Source: Oceanispirochaeta sp963676905 (GTDB lineage: Bacteria; Spirochaetota; Spirochaetia; DSM-2461). From it: DNA of 64,000 nucleotides. This document shows, piece after piece, positions 24,299 through 33,319 of this stretch (position 1 is the first letter of the stretch; every line of letters begins with the position of its first letter). The translations under genes were made by a program, and so were the position numbers. The notes beneath the pieces were generated by a model. That model had not been told where the DNA came from, did no database searches, and was given only the letters and a program-made list of their open reading frames with translations. The stretch lies in the NCBI GenBank assembly GCA_963676905.2, contig CAXXVE010000001.1, forward strand, positions 682,001 through 746,000, given 5' to 3'.

Positions 24299-26173
24299 TT
24301 ACAGAGCCTTCTCCATAATCCGGTTCAGTCTCTGGGCAAATCCGTGGGGATCTTTCAGAGAGGCACCTTCCGAGAGGATCGCCTGATCCAGAAGGAGGTG
24401 GGCCACATCTTCAAGGAGAGCCTGGTCAGAGGAGTCTGAGAGCTGCTTGACGATGGCATGATCGGGATTTACTTCAAGAATAGGTTTAATCTCGGGCATC
24501 TCTGTCTGTCCCATGGCCTTCAGCATCTGCTGCATCTGGGCTGTGGGATCATTCTCGTCGGCAACGATACAGCTGGGCGACTCATGGAGACGGCTGGAGG
24601 CAATAACATCCTTCACCTCTTCTCCCAGAGCTTCCTTGATCTTCTTCAGAAGGGGTTCAACGGTCTTTTCCTTTTCCTTGTCCTCTTCAGTCTTCAGATC
24701 ATCGGCGCTGCCTGACTTGTTGACGGCCTTCATCTCTTTCTCTTTGTAGGTTCCCATCATGGGGGCAACGATCTCATCGATCTCATCGTCCATGATCAGA
24801 ACTTCGATTCCCTTCTTCTTATAGGCTTCCAGAAGGGGAGAGTTTCTCAAGGTAGTTTCATTGTCCCCTGTGATGTAGTAGATGGCCTTCTGATCGTCGG
24901 TCATCCTGTCTACATAGGAGGCGAGACTGGTCCAGCCCTCAACGGAGGTGGACTTGAAGCGAACAAGCTCCATCAGGTCGTTTTTATTGGCGTAGTCCGA
25001 GTAGACACCCTCTTTCAGAGGTCTGTTGTACTGATCGATAAATTCCTTGTACTCCTCTTCCTTGTCCGCCAGCTTTTTCAGCTCACCGAGAACCTTCTTT
25101 ACAGAGGCGTTCTTGATGCTGGAGAGGATCTTGTTCTTCTGCAGAATCTCACGGCTCACATTGAGGGGCAGGTCCTCTGAGTCGATCACACCACGGACAA
25201 AGCGGAGGTATGTGGGCAGCAGTTCCTTGTCGTCGTCGGTGATGAACACACGGCGGACGTAGAGTTTAACACCGGGCTTGTAGTCGGCCTGATACATGTC
25301 GAAGGGAGCCTTTTTGGGAATGAAAAAGAGAGTTGTGTACTCAAGAGTTCCCTCGGCGCGGGTATGAATCTTGACCATAGGATCGTCCATATCGTTGGAG
25401 ATGGACTTGTAGAACTCGTTATATTCCTCTTCCTTGATCTCACGGGAGGAACGTTTCCAGAGGGCCGACGCAGAGTTGATCTGCTCGACCTTGTCTTCCT
25501 TGATCTCTTTCCTGTCGTCGCCTTCACCTTCATAGCTGCTGGACTCGTAGTGAAGGAAGATGGGGAAGGCGATGTGGTTGGAGTACTTTTTGATGATCTG
25601 TTCCAGATCCCATTTGTTGGCGTACTCTTTTCCCTGGTCATTGAGATGCAGAACTACGGAAGTTCCGTTTCCTTCCTCCCGTTCTGCAGTATCCAGGGTG
25701 AATCCCTCCTGACCGTCGCTGCTCCACTTCCAGGCGCTCTCTTCACCGGCTTTCTTTGTTATAACATCAACCTTGTCGGCAACCATAAAGATGGAGTAGA
25801 AACCGACACCGAACTGACCGATCAGATTGGAATCCTTCTTCTCGTCACCTGTCAGCTGACTTATAAAGTTCTTGGTTCCGGAACGGGCGATTGTTCCCAG
25901 AGAGTCCACCAAGTCCTGGTCGTTCATTCCGATACCGTTATCTTTAATGGTCAGAGTTTTCTTGTCATTCTTGTCGATAACGATGTCGATGCGGGGATTG
26001 AACTCCAGATTCTTAAAGGAATCTTCTGTGAGGGTCATATATTTCAGCTTATCCAGAGCGTCGGATGAGTTTGAAATCAGCTCCCGCAGAAAGATCTCGC
26101 TGTGTGAGTAGAGTGAATGAATCAGCAGGTGAAGAAGCTGATTCACCTCGGTTTTGAACTTCTTTTTAGACAC
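24299..26173 (-). CDS. htpG: Chaperone HtpG (Hsp90)
   Basis: 624 residues. The N-terminal ATPase has SEIFLRELISNSSDALDKL, IKDNGIGMNDQDLVDSLGTI and GQFGVGFYSIFMVADKV. The middle domain has the catalytic-loop signature LPLNVSREILQKNKIL near residue 340, and a C-terminal dimerisation domain follows. The protein folds clients in the cytoplasm in an ATP cycle. The start is GTG 26173 with AAGGAG 8 bases upstream. No CIRCE element is visible in the 348-bp region upstream. Confidence 0.97.
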   Translation of the reverse strand: MSKKKFKTEVNQLLHLLIHSLYSHSEIFLRELISNSSDALDKLKYMTLTEDSFKNLEFNPRIDIVIDKNDKKTLTIKDNGIGMNDQDLVDSLGTIARSGTKNFISQLTGDEKKDSNLIGQFGVGFYSIFMVADKVDVITKKAGEESAWKWSSDGQEGFTLDTAEREEGNGTSVVLHLNDQGKEYANKWDLEQIIKKYSNHIAFPIFLHYESSSYEGEGDDRKEIKEDKVEQINSASALWKRSSREIKEEEYNEFYKSISNDMDDPMVKIHTRAEGTLEYTTLFFIPKKAPFDMYQADYKPGVKLYVRRVFITDDDKELLPTYLRFVRGVIDSEDLPLNVSREILQKNKILSSIKNASVKKVLGELKKLADKEEEYKEFIDQYNRPLKEGVYSDYANKNDLMELVRFKSTSVEGWTSLASYVDRMTDDQKAIYYITGDNETTLRNSPLLEAYKKKGIEVLIMDDEIDEIVAPMMGTYKEKEMKAVNKSGSADDLKTEEDKEKEKTVEPLLKKIKEALGEEVKDVIASSRLHESPSCIVADENDPTAQMQQMLKAMGQTEMPEIKPILEVNPDHAIVKQLSDSSDQALLEDVAHLLLDQAILSEGASLKDPHGFAQRLNRIMEKAL

Positions 26174-26521
26174 GGATAGGTCTCCTTAATGGAATATGAT
26201 GAGTGATAGTTCCTCCTGAAACGGGGTAGATTGTTCTTTCAGGAATCACTCCGCTGTATAAAATAATAATTTTCAAAGCAGGCGGCAATATTGAGTTTAA
26301 GAAAGATGAAAAAGCTGTGTCGAAAGAGGCGGGGAAAATTATTTTTACGATTTATCGGGAATCTTCACATAAAATGAACTATCATTAATATTGAATCACT
26401 TTCATTCCTGCGGGGAAGGTTATCTACTTTTGATGTGGATTTATGGTTAGGGGCAACCGAAATCCTTATGCATTTTCTGTTATACATCAAGTAGAAGATC
26501 TTCCCCTCTCATTTTATAAAC
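26174..26521. other. Intergenic region between htpG and the HEAT-repeat gene
   Basis: 348 bp, A+T-rich, with no convincing coding frame. It holds the htpG upstream region and an imperfect inverted repeat at 26423-26495 (TCTACTT..GATGT and ACATC..AAGTAGA arms, loop about 47 bases). No T-run follows, so I do not call a terminator. Confidence 0.5.
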
Positions 26522-27178
26522 TTACAACTCTCCAAGAACCTCTGCGGCAAGCTTCCTCGTATTTCTCCCGTATCCGCTGCCGGGAACGGCTACGTCCACA
26601 AGAGCCGATCTCAGTTCCGAAGACCAGAAGGCTGATCCGTTTTGTGCACTGATGACCCTGACGGCCCTCAGAGTGTCACTTATAAGGGCGTCATCACGGT
26701 AGTATGACTTATGTCCCTTTAAAACCCTTGTAAAGAGGGGATTCATTCTTTCATGAGTCAGCCCGATCTCTCCGCAGGAAGTTACAGCCGATGAGAGGAC
26801 AAGGGTGGATGTATCATTCTGAAGAACAGTCATAAGAGTATCCAGAGCATCAGAACGTCCGGTCTGCCCCAGAAGCCTGACAGCCTCATTCCTTACCATA
26901 ATATAGTCATTATCAAGGCGAAGGCTCTCATAACGGAGACTGACAACCCCCTCACAGGCCAGATAGTTAAGGATGGAAACGACCTCCCCCTCTTTGGTTC
27001 CGGTCATGCTTCCCTCCTGAATCAGATTCCTGATTTCCGAAAGGGCAACCTTCTTGTATTTTAATTCGCTGGATTCTGCCATTCCCCTGATAAAGGGCAG
27101 TTCAACACTTTCCGCTGAAACTGAATTGAGTGCAAGAACCGAAAAAAGGCTCATAATCAACAGTTTTTTAATACTCAT
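26522..27178 (-). CDS. Exported HEAT-repeat protein
   Basis: 218 residues with a signal peptide (KKLLIMSLFSVLALNSVSAE). Several HEAT/armadillo-like helical pairs follow (MVRNEAVRLLGQTGRSDALD, VLSSAVTSCGEIGLT, RKLAAEVLGEL). It is a probable periplasmic scaffold; no partner can be named. The region in front of ATG 27178 is very A+T-rich and offers only a weak Shine-Dalgarno (GATAAAAGA). Confidence 0.75.
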   Translation of the reverse strand: MSIKKLLIMSLFSVLALNSVSAESVELPFIRGMAESSELKYKKVALSEIRNLIQEGSMTGTKEGEVVSILNYLACEGVVSLRYESLRLDNDYIMVRNEAVRLLGQTGRSDALDTLMTVLQNDTSTLVLSSAVTSCGEIGLTHERMNPLFTRVLKGHKSYYRDDALISDTLRAVRVISAQNGSAFWSSELRSALVDVAVPGSGYGRNTRKLAAEVLGEL

Positions 27179-27401
27179 TCTTTTATCCGTTTTTAATTGA
27201 TATGTTATATATGTTTTAATAATACAATTTAACTATTAATAAGATAGCAGAGTTTATTCATTCCATAAAGACATTTTCTGAAAAGTAAAATCTTGAAAAA
27301 TACCGATATATTGAATAATAATAATTTTTAAGGAATAATTTCGGATATGGATGACTCAGACCCTTTTTTATATAGTTCTACCCCCTCTTTTTGCACACCT
27401 G

Positions 27402-27421
27402 CCGGTTCCTTCCTGAACCGG
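27402..27421 (+). promoter_or_regulatory. Leader hairpin before the CNNM/CorC gene
   Basis: CCGGTTC/GAACCGG 7-bp stem with a 6-base loop, 23 bases before ATG 27445. There is no T-run after it. A role in translation control is speculative. Confidence 0.3.
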
Positions 27422-27444
27422 AGAGCTGCCGGTGCCGCAGCCCT

Positions 27445-28683
27445 ATGATATTTCAGATCACATTACTTATAGTTCTTCTGATATTCTCAGCTCTGTTTTC
27501 ATCGACAGAGACTGCCTTTACGTCCCTCTCTCTCTACCAGATTCAGGAGATGAAAAAGAACAGGGGCCGCCGGGGAGAGATGGTGAATAAACTGACCAAG
27601 GCACCCGATGCCCTGCTGACAACCCTCCTTATCGGCAACAACCTTGCCAATATCGGAGCGACGGCTCTCTCAACATCCCTTACAATACAGATATTCGGTT
27701 CCTATGCTGTCGGTTATATGACAGGCCTGCTGACTCTCTTTGTTCTGATTTTCGGAGAGGTAACCCCCAAGCAGATCGCTTTGGCAAAGAACGAGGGAAT
27801 CTGTCTGATGATGGCATTCCCCATCCATTTTATGCGCAATATTTTCAGGCCTGTCATCTGGACTATTTCAGGCATAAGCTCTCTGTTTACAAGGATATTC
27901 GCGGGACAGGTAAAAAAATCATTTACCCTGGAAAACCTCCTGCAGATGGTATCCCTCGGTGAAAACATGGGCATTGTTGAGAGTTACGAAAAGCAGATGG
28001 TGAAGAATGTTTTCCGTATCAACGATACTCCTGTCAAAGGAATCACAACCTACAGAACAGATGTATTCTGCCTGGACAAGGAGTGTTTCGTAGAGGACGT
28101 TCTTGAAGAAATACTTGAGAAGGACTTCTCCCGTTTCCCTGTTTACCAGGATAATACCGAACACATTGTGGGTGTGGTCATGATCCGTGATCTGTTAAAG
28201 GCCCTGGCTGCGGGAGAAAAAAACATCCGCCTCAAGGATAAGATGAAGGAGCCCTTCTTTATTCCGGAGACCAAGATGGTTCACGACCTCTTTCATCAGT
28301 TTAAAGAGGAACTTTTGAATATGGCGATTGTTCTTGATGAATACGGCGGACTGACGGGAATTGTCACAAAGGAAGATGTCATCGAGGAGATCTTCGGCGA
28401 ACTCTATGACGAGAACGAGGAGACCGCCAGCGACAAGATCCTTACCGGAGCGGACAATGAGTGGATCATTCAGGGAGATACGAACTTCTACGACCTCCAT
28501 GACCATCTGGGGCTGGATCTGGAGCATGATATCAAGACACTTACAATCAGCGGATATCTCACCGAAAAGCTGGGAGAGATTCCCGAGCAGGGCACAGAGG
28601 TAGACCTTCCCGAAGGCCGCTACATCATATCCAGGGTCACCAATAACAGAATTGAAGAGATACGATTCAAGAAATCAAAATAG
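27445..28683 (+). CDS. CNNM/HlyC-CorC family membrane protein
   Basis: 412 residues. The DUF21/CNNM membrane domain occupies about 1-180 (SALFSSTETAFTSLSLYQIQ, LIGNNLANIGATALSTSL, IFGEVTPKQIALAKNE). A CBS pair occupies about 200-325 and a C-terminal CorC_HlyC domain the rest. The family exports or balances Mg2+ or Co2+; the old haemolysin label is not meant. ATG 27445 begins the hydrophobic N-terminus. A longer form from TTG 27391 has no support. The 3' end overlaps the convergent DUF763 gene by 9 bases. Confidence 0.9.
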   Translation: MIFQITLLIVLLIFSALFSSTETAFTSLSLYQIQEMKKNRGRRGEMVNKLTKAPDALLTTLLIGNNLANIGATALSTSLTIQIFGSYAVGYMTGLLTLFVLIFGEVTPKQIALAKNEGICLMMAFPIHFMRNIFRPVIWTISGISSLFTRIFAGQVKKSFTLENLLQMVSLGENMGIVESYEKQMVKNVFRINDTPVKGITTYRTDVFCLDKECFVEDVLEEILEKDFSRFPVYQDNTEHIVGVVMIRDLLKALAAGEKNIRLKDKMKEPFFIPETKMVHDLFHQFKEELLNMAIVLDEYGGLTGIVTKEDVIEEIFGELYDENEETASDKILTGADNEWIIQGDTNFYDLHDHLGLDLEHDIKTLTISGYLTEKLGEIPEQGTEVDLPEGRYIISRVTNNRIEEIRFKKSK

Positions 28684-29904
28684 CTCAAGCTGCCCGTCGG
28701 ATTTCAGGCCGGAGTTGCGCCTGTCTTTCGGCCTTGCTGGTGCACAGCCGCCCACAGTTCTGCCCCCGAAGCGGGCGGAGTTCGCCCTCTCCCAGGCCAT
28801 AACCTTTTCCGGGTCCGCCTCATACTTCTCCATAGCCTCAATCCTCATCTGCAGCTGATTGAGACGTTTCAGGCTGTCCCTCTTTTCACTCTCCTCTACC
28901 CGGCTCCTTGAAAGAGAGCTCCCCAGATACTGAAGGGTCTCGTCATACACCTTAAGGGGCACCGGAAAGGGATGGCCGTCCTTGCCTCCGTGAGCAAAGG
29001 AAAACCGGGCGGGATCATCAAACCGGCAGGGCTTGCCGTAGATTATCTCACTCACCAGAGCAAGGGACCTCAGGGTTCTGGGGCCCAGTCCCTGAATCAG
29101 CAGGAGCTCAGAGAAATCACTTACCCCCGACTCACCGGCCGCCGCCAGAACGGCGCCCAGACGTTTAGGATCAATATCTTCGGGCAATACTTCATGCCGG
29201 GAGGGCATCAGCAGCTGCCGGAGCTCTCCGGTCTGGACAGAACGGGACTGTCCGCTGAAATCCATTATCGCTTCATGAGCCTCCGCCGCACGGGCATCGC
29301 TCAGATTGATAAGCTCTCCCTGATTGCGGCCGGACACGGCGGCCTGGGGGTCCTTTACAAAAGACTGAACCTTCGGTGAGTGCCAGTGATACCGGCGGGC
29401 CATTGCGCTGTCCTGGTTCATGCCCTGCTGAACCACGGCCCATTTCCCTTCGCGGGTAAGGATAAAGTTGTGAAGATAGATCTGAAAGCCGTCCTGCAGA
29501 CAGGTGTTGTCCACCTTGGCACTGAGACGGGATGCTTTGACAAGTTCATCTCCGTCCAGCCCTTCGGCGGCGGAGATATTCATGATTTCATCGGGAGTAG
29601 CTCTGGAGAAGCGGCCGCGGCCGCCGCAGACATAGATACCCAGCTCCCGGGAGAGAGGGTTGAGCCCCCGCTTGAGGGCTCCCATAACAGAAGTTGTAAT
29701 ACCTGAGGAGTGCCAGTCCATCCCCATGACACAGCCAAGGGACTGAAACCAGAAGGGATCGCTCAGACGGCTCAGGAAGGCATCGGCTCCCTGCTCCTCC
29801 ACAAGAATACGGACTATCTCGCGCCCCAGCCGGGCCATCCTCTCGGAAAGCCAGCGGGGAACGGTTCCGCTGTGGAGCGGCAGATCAGCCGTGCCGCTTT
29901 TCAT
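28675..29904 (-). CDS. DUF763 domain protein
   Basis: 409 residues, full-length DUF763. The N-terminus TADLPLHSGTVPRWLSERMA and the SLGCVMGMDWHSSGITTS stretch are family marks. A helix-hairpin-helix-like LIQGLGPRTLRSLALVSEI near residue 275 suggests nucleic-acid contact. The family is uncharacterised, so no function is assigned. Its ATG lies 15 bases after nifU, so it may be the last gene of the nifS-nifU transcript. Confidence 0.85.
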   Translation of the reverse strand: MKSGTADLPLHSGTVPRWLSERMARLGREIVRILVEEQGADAFLSRLSDPFWFQSLGCVMGMDWHSSGITTSVMGALKRGLNPLSRELGIYVCGGRGRFSRATPDEIMNISAAEGLDGDELVKASRLSAKVDNTCLQDGFQIYLHNFILTREGKWAVVQQGMNQDSAMARRYHWHSPKVQSFVKDPQAAVSGRNQGELINLSDARAAEAHEAIMDFSGQSRSVQTGELRQLLMPSRHEVLPEDIDPKRLGAVLAAAGESGVSDFSELLLIQGLGPRTLRSLALVSEIIYGKPCRFDDPARFSFAHGGKDGHPFPVPLKVYDETLQYLGSSLSRSRVEESEKRDSLKRLNQLQMRIEAMEKYEADPEKVMAWERANSARFGGRTVGGCAPARPKDRRNSGLKSDGQLELF

Positions 29905-29919
29905 ATCAGCCTCGGGCTT

Positions 29920-30879
29920 CTATTCGACGGAGACCGAGATGGACTCATCAACCTTATCCTTGAGACCCTGCTCTATGAAGTTCAGAGTTCCTGTCAGGGC
30001 GCTGCCGCAGCCCATACAGGCTCCCTTATAGGCGATGGCTACAACAGTACTTTCCGCACTTTCTCTGATGTCGAGAATTTCAACATCCCCGCCGTCCTTG
30101 TGAAGAAGGGGTTTGATTTCGGCCTCGAAGTAGTTCTCAATCAGTCTCATCTTCTGGAAGGTGGAGCGCTCAGAGAAGGGAAGTTCCCGCTTAGCAGCAG
30201 CTTCCACTTCCATCTGGGCTCTGGTTTCCTTGAGGATATCCTCAAGATAGTATTTTCTTTTCTCATGTCCGCCGGGTTTAATGCAGGACTTACAGAAGGC
30301 ACCGGCTTTTGTATAGTCGGTGATCTGTTCTACTGTGGTCAGATCATTTATGCGGATAACTTCCTGAACGGTTTTAAGGGTAACTCTGGCACACTCACAT
30401 ACCATCTCATCATCATCGAGGATACCCTTCTCAACGCCCTTGTATATGGCGGCGGCCTGCTTGATGACGTCGTAGGCCATTACAGAGCAGTGCATTTTCT
30501 GGGGAGGAACGGCAGGTGTGTCGGGATCGTCCCGGAGCGCTTTCTCCACATCCAGATTGGTGATCTGAAGGGCCTCATCCACGGTCTTGCCGAGGCAGAG
30601 CTCAACCATCATATCACTTGAGGCAATAGCAGTACCGCAGCCGAAACTCTTGAAGCTTGCCTTGACAATCTTTTCGCTGTCCTTATCCACAGCCCAGAAG
30701 AGCCGAACCGCATCACCGCAGGACTCGGCACCCCAGTCGGCAACGACAAGCTTTGCATTCATCCCTTCGGCTTCCGCTGCGGTAATTTCACCCTGATACA
30801 CAGGATTATCCATTCTGTCTGCTACCTTGTCGGAGTAGTTATCCCAGAGAGCTCCTCCGAGCAGATCATTCTTCGCCAT
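29920..30879 (-). CDS. nifU: Fe-S cluster assembly scaffold NifU
   Basis: 319 residues with the three-part NifU layout. An IscU-like domain has Cys in SCGDAVRLF, SFGCGTAIAS and QKMHCSVMAYD (about 1-125). A central Bfd-like [2Fe-2S] domain has CECARVT...FCKSCIKPGG (about 150-200), and a C-terminal Nfu domain has CMGCGSALTG near 285. It receives sulfur from NifS, encoded directly upstream, and builds clusters for apoproteins. No nitrogenase genes are nearby, so a housekeeping role is likely. Confidence 0.95.
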   Translation of the reverse strand: MAKNDLLGGALWDNYSDKVADRMDNPVYQGEITAAEAEGMNAKLVVADWGAESCGDAVRLFWAVDKDSEKIVKASFKSFGCGTAIASSDMMVELCLGKTVDEALQITNLDVEKALRDDPDTPAVPPQKMHCSVMAYDVIKQAAAIYKGVEKGILDDDEMVCECARVTLKTVQEVIRINDLTTVEQITDYTKAGAFCKSCIKPGGHEKRKYYLEDILKETRAQMEVEAAAKRELPFSERSTFQKMRLIENYFEAEIKPLLHKDGGDVEILDIRESAESTVVAIAYKGACMGCGSALTGTLNFIEQGLKDKVDESISVSVE

Positions 30880-30933
30880 AATAAAATCTCCTAATAATCT
30901 ATAAGAAGCGGAACTCTATTGTATCCGTTTCCC

Positions 30934-32100
30934 TTAATAGGTACTTGAAATGGCTCTGAGCCTGTGTACCGTCTTTTGAATAGTTTCAATCGCCAAATCA
31001 ATCTCTTCTTCCGTTGTAAAGCGGGACAGGGAGAAACGAACACCCGTGTGTGAGAGGTTGTTGTCCATATCCATGGCCTGGAAAGTGGCATCAGCCTCAA
31101 GCTCCTCGGAAGAACAGGCACTTCCTGTGGAAGCGGCAATGCCGTTCTTGTTCAGGTCCCACAGAAAAGCTTCGCCCTCAATTCCCTTGAAACTGGCAAG
31201 GATTGTATTGGGGGTTCTGAACTTGCGGTCTCCGATAATCATGGTGTCCGGCAGGGCCAGGATGGCATCTTCCAGTCTGTCACGCAGCCGCCGTACTTCG
31301 GTATCGTAGTAATCAGTATGCTGAACTGCCAGCTCGATGGCCAGACCCATTCCCACCATGAAGGGGACATTTACAGTCCCGGCTCTCAGCTTGCCCATCT
31401 GTTCGCCACCGTGAAGCAGCGGGGTAATGGAAATACCGTGACGGATATAAAGCCCGCCGACCCCTTTTGGGCCGTGAAACTTATGGGCACTGAAGGTCAG
31501 AAAGTCCGCAGGAATCTCTTTCAGGCTCACCGGAATCTTCCCTACGGCCTGGACAGCATCCGTGTGGAAGAGAACTCCCTGACTTTTCGTATACTCAGCC
31601 AGTTCCTTTACGGGGTTGATCAGTCCGGTTTCGTTGTTGGCCCACATGACGGAGACAAGAGAGGTTTTTCCCGGAATAAGAGCCTCTTTCAGGCTCTCCA
31701 GAGTCACAATACCCTCTGAATTGACGGGCAGATAGGTCACCTCCACTCCCTGTTCCTTCTCAAGGTACTGACAGGTATGGAGAACACTGGGGTGCTCGAT
31801 CTGACTGGTAATGATGTGACAGGGGCTGCCTTTGGACCGGGCGTCCAGGAAGACAGATTTAAGGATTGTATTATTCCCTTCTGTAGCACATCCGTTTATA
31901 ATAATATCGTCTTCATCCGACGCTCCGAGGGAGTCATAGATCCGGTCCAGAGCAATGCTCATGGCAGGATGAGTCTCGGTGCCGAAACGGTGAAGAGAGT
32001 TGGGGTTTCCGTACATCTGACAATAGAAGGGATCCATGGCCTGCTTTACAAGGGGATCCACAACTGTAGTTGCGTTGCTGTCAAGATAGATTCTTTCCAT
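30934..32100 (-). CDS. nifS: Cysteine desulfurase NifS/IscS
   Basis: 388-residue PLP enzyme that takes sulfur from cysteine. It has YLDSNATTVVDP at the N-terminus, the PLP Lys in FLTFSAHKFHGPKGVGGLY near residue 205 and the catalytic Cys loop ASTGSACSSEELEAD near 325. The long flexible Cys loop marks the IscS/NifS group. AGGAG precedes the ATG. It forms an operon with nifU (54-base gap). Tandem repeats upstream may be operator sites. Confidence 0.95.
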   Translation of the reverse strand: MERIYLDSNATTVVDPLVKQAMDPFYCQMYGNPNSLHRFGTETHPAMSIALDRIYDSLGASDEDDIIINGCATEGNNTILKSVFLDARSKGSPCHIITSQIEHPSVLHTCQYLEKEQGVEVTYLPVNSEGIVTLESLKEALIPGKTSLVSVMWANNETGLINPVKELAEYTKSQGVLFHTDAVQAVGKIPVSLKEIPADFLTFSAHKFHGPKGVGGLYIRHGISITPLLHGGEQMGKLRAGTVNVPFMVGMGLAIELAVQHTDYYDTEVRRLRDRLEDAILALPDTMIIGDRKFRTPNTILASFKGIEGEAFLWDLNKNGIAASTGSACSSEELEADATFQAMDMDNNLSHTGVRFSLSRFTTEEEIDLAIETIQKTVHRLRAISSTY

Positions 32101-32167
32101 TGAATACTCCTGTTCAACAAATATAATTAATTTTTGACAATAAGAAAACAGTAAAGGCGGTCGTATA

Positions 32168-32185
32168 GCCTAGTAAATGCCTAGT
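32168..32185. repeat. Direct repeat GCCTAGT x2 between nifS and the DUF2156 gene
   Basis: GCCTAGT at 32168-32174 and 32179-32185, 11 bp apart, thus on one face of the helix. It lies in the divergent promoter region of nifS, as a transcription-factor site would. Confidence 0.35.
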
Positions 32186-32200
32186 GATTCACGTTTTTTC

Positions 32201-32229
32201 TTGCTCGGGGTCTAGCCTTTGAGTATATT
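32201..32229 (+). promoter_or_regulatory. Promoter of the DUF2156 gene
   Basis: TTGCTC, 17 bp, TATATT. ATG 32235 is only 5 bases past the -10, while ATG 32277 has a GGGAG Shine-Dalgarno. Confidence 0.55.
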
Positions 32230-32276
32230 CCATGATGGAAAATGATGAAAAAACAAATATAGAGCAGGGAGAATGC

Positions 32277-33203
32277 ATGGAAAGAGAAAAATTAGAATAT
32301 GAACACAGAGAACTCCTCGTTCCCCTCCTGAGAGAGATTAAAATTCCTCTTTCTGAATACTGTTTTGCAAATCTCTATTTTTTCAGGGAAACCCACGAGT
32401 ATGAACTTTTAAAAAGCGGAAACCATACCTTTCTTTCGGGTGTCAGCTATGACAAACTTCGCTATCTGATGCCGCTTGTAGACCTCCGTCACTCCCGTGA
32501 GTACACAGAAGAGCTTATCCGCATCGGAAAGGAAGAGGATTATGACATGATCTTTCCCGTACCCGAAGAGTGGCTTCCCACACTGAAAGAATGGAACCTC
32601 TACACAGATTTTCAGGAGCAGGATTCGGACTACCTCTACACAACCGAAAAGATGCAGCACTACCCCGGACGGAAACTCCACAAGAAGCGGAACCTCCTTA
32701 AGCAGTACCAGAACCTCTATGTCCCCCATGTGGAGGAACTCTGCGACGATAATATACATGAACCCCTGGGCCTACTGGATTCCTGGCAGGAAAACTCGGA
32801 ACAGGAGATGGGTGACTCCGACTACTTCCAGTGCCGTGAAGCACTTGAAAAGCGGAAACAGTTCTGCCTCAAGGGAGCCGTCTTCTATGCTGACAACAAA
32901 CCCTCGGGTTTTATGCTTGGGGAAGCGGTCAGCCCTGATGTCTTCACAATCCATTTTGCCAAGGGTGATATACAGTACAAGGGGATCTATCAGTTTATGT
33001 TCAACCGCTTTGCCGAGCACTACTGCAGAGGCTTTCAGGAGATCAACCTGGAACAGGATCTCGGCATGGAGGGCTTAAGAAAAACCAAGCGTTCCTATCT
33101 GCCCGACAGAATGGCTGTAAAACACAGGATTCATTTCAAGAAGACCGGTCCCGATCTTCCCGAAAAAGGAAATAACTTCCCTTCATGGAACAACCATCTC
33201 TGA
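32277..33203 (+). CDS. DUF2156 protein (FemAB/GNAT-like, phosphatidylglycerol lysyltransferase C-terminal type)
   Basis: 308 residues from ATG 32277. The two tandem acyltransferase-like halves include YPGRKLHKKRNLLKQYQNLY near 125 and the later IHFAKGDIQYKGIYQFMFNR, both typical of DUF2156. Relatives are the soluble catalytic part of MprF, which moves an aminoacyl group from tRNA to a lipid. No membrane segments are present, so the acceptor is unknown. Two ATGs further up (32232 and 32235) are in frame but lie at the predicted transcription start. I prefer 32277, which has GGGAG, though a leaderless start at 32235 is possible. Confidence 0.8.
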   Translation: MEREKLEYEHRELLVPLLREIKIPLSEYCFANLYFFRETHEYELLKSGNHTFLSGVSYDKLRYLMPLVDLRHSREYTEELIRIGKEEDYDMIFPVPEEWLPTLKEWNLYTDFQEQDSDYLYTTEKMQHYPGRKLHKKRNLLKQYQNLYVPHVEELCDDNIHEPLGLLDSWQENSEQEMGDSDYFQCREALEKRKQFCLKGAVFYADNKPSGFMLGEAVSPDVFTIHFAKGDIQYKGIYQFMFNRFAEHYCRGFQEINLEQDLGMEGLRKTKRSYLPDRMAVKHRIHFKKTGPDLPEKGNNFPSWNNHL

Positions 33204-33283
33204 TCACAGTTAAGAGCCCCGGAGTCCCGGGGCTGAAACCATACAATTCTATCTGAATAAAGGATTTTTCAGCAGAACCCGCA

Positions 33284-33312
33284 TTGATTCTGAACCCTCT
33301 AAATGGTACATT
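33284..33312 (+). promoter_or_regulatory. Promoter of aspS, leaderless spacing
   Basis: TTGATT, 17 bp, TACATT ending 7 bases before ATG 33320. No Shine-Dalgarno in between. Confidence 0.6.
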
Positions 33313-33319
33313 CCTTTCT

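Noticed and set aside
26423..26495. Imperfect inverted repeat that could be a small RNA or terminator
   Set aside because: Two-base bulge, loop near 47 bases, no T-run and no promoter; not enough for a call.
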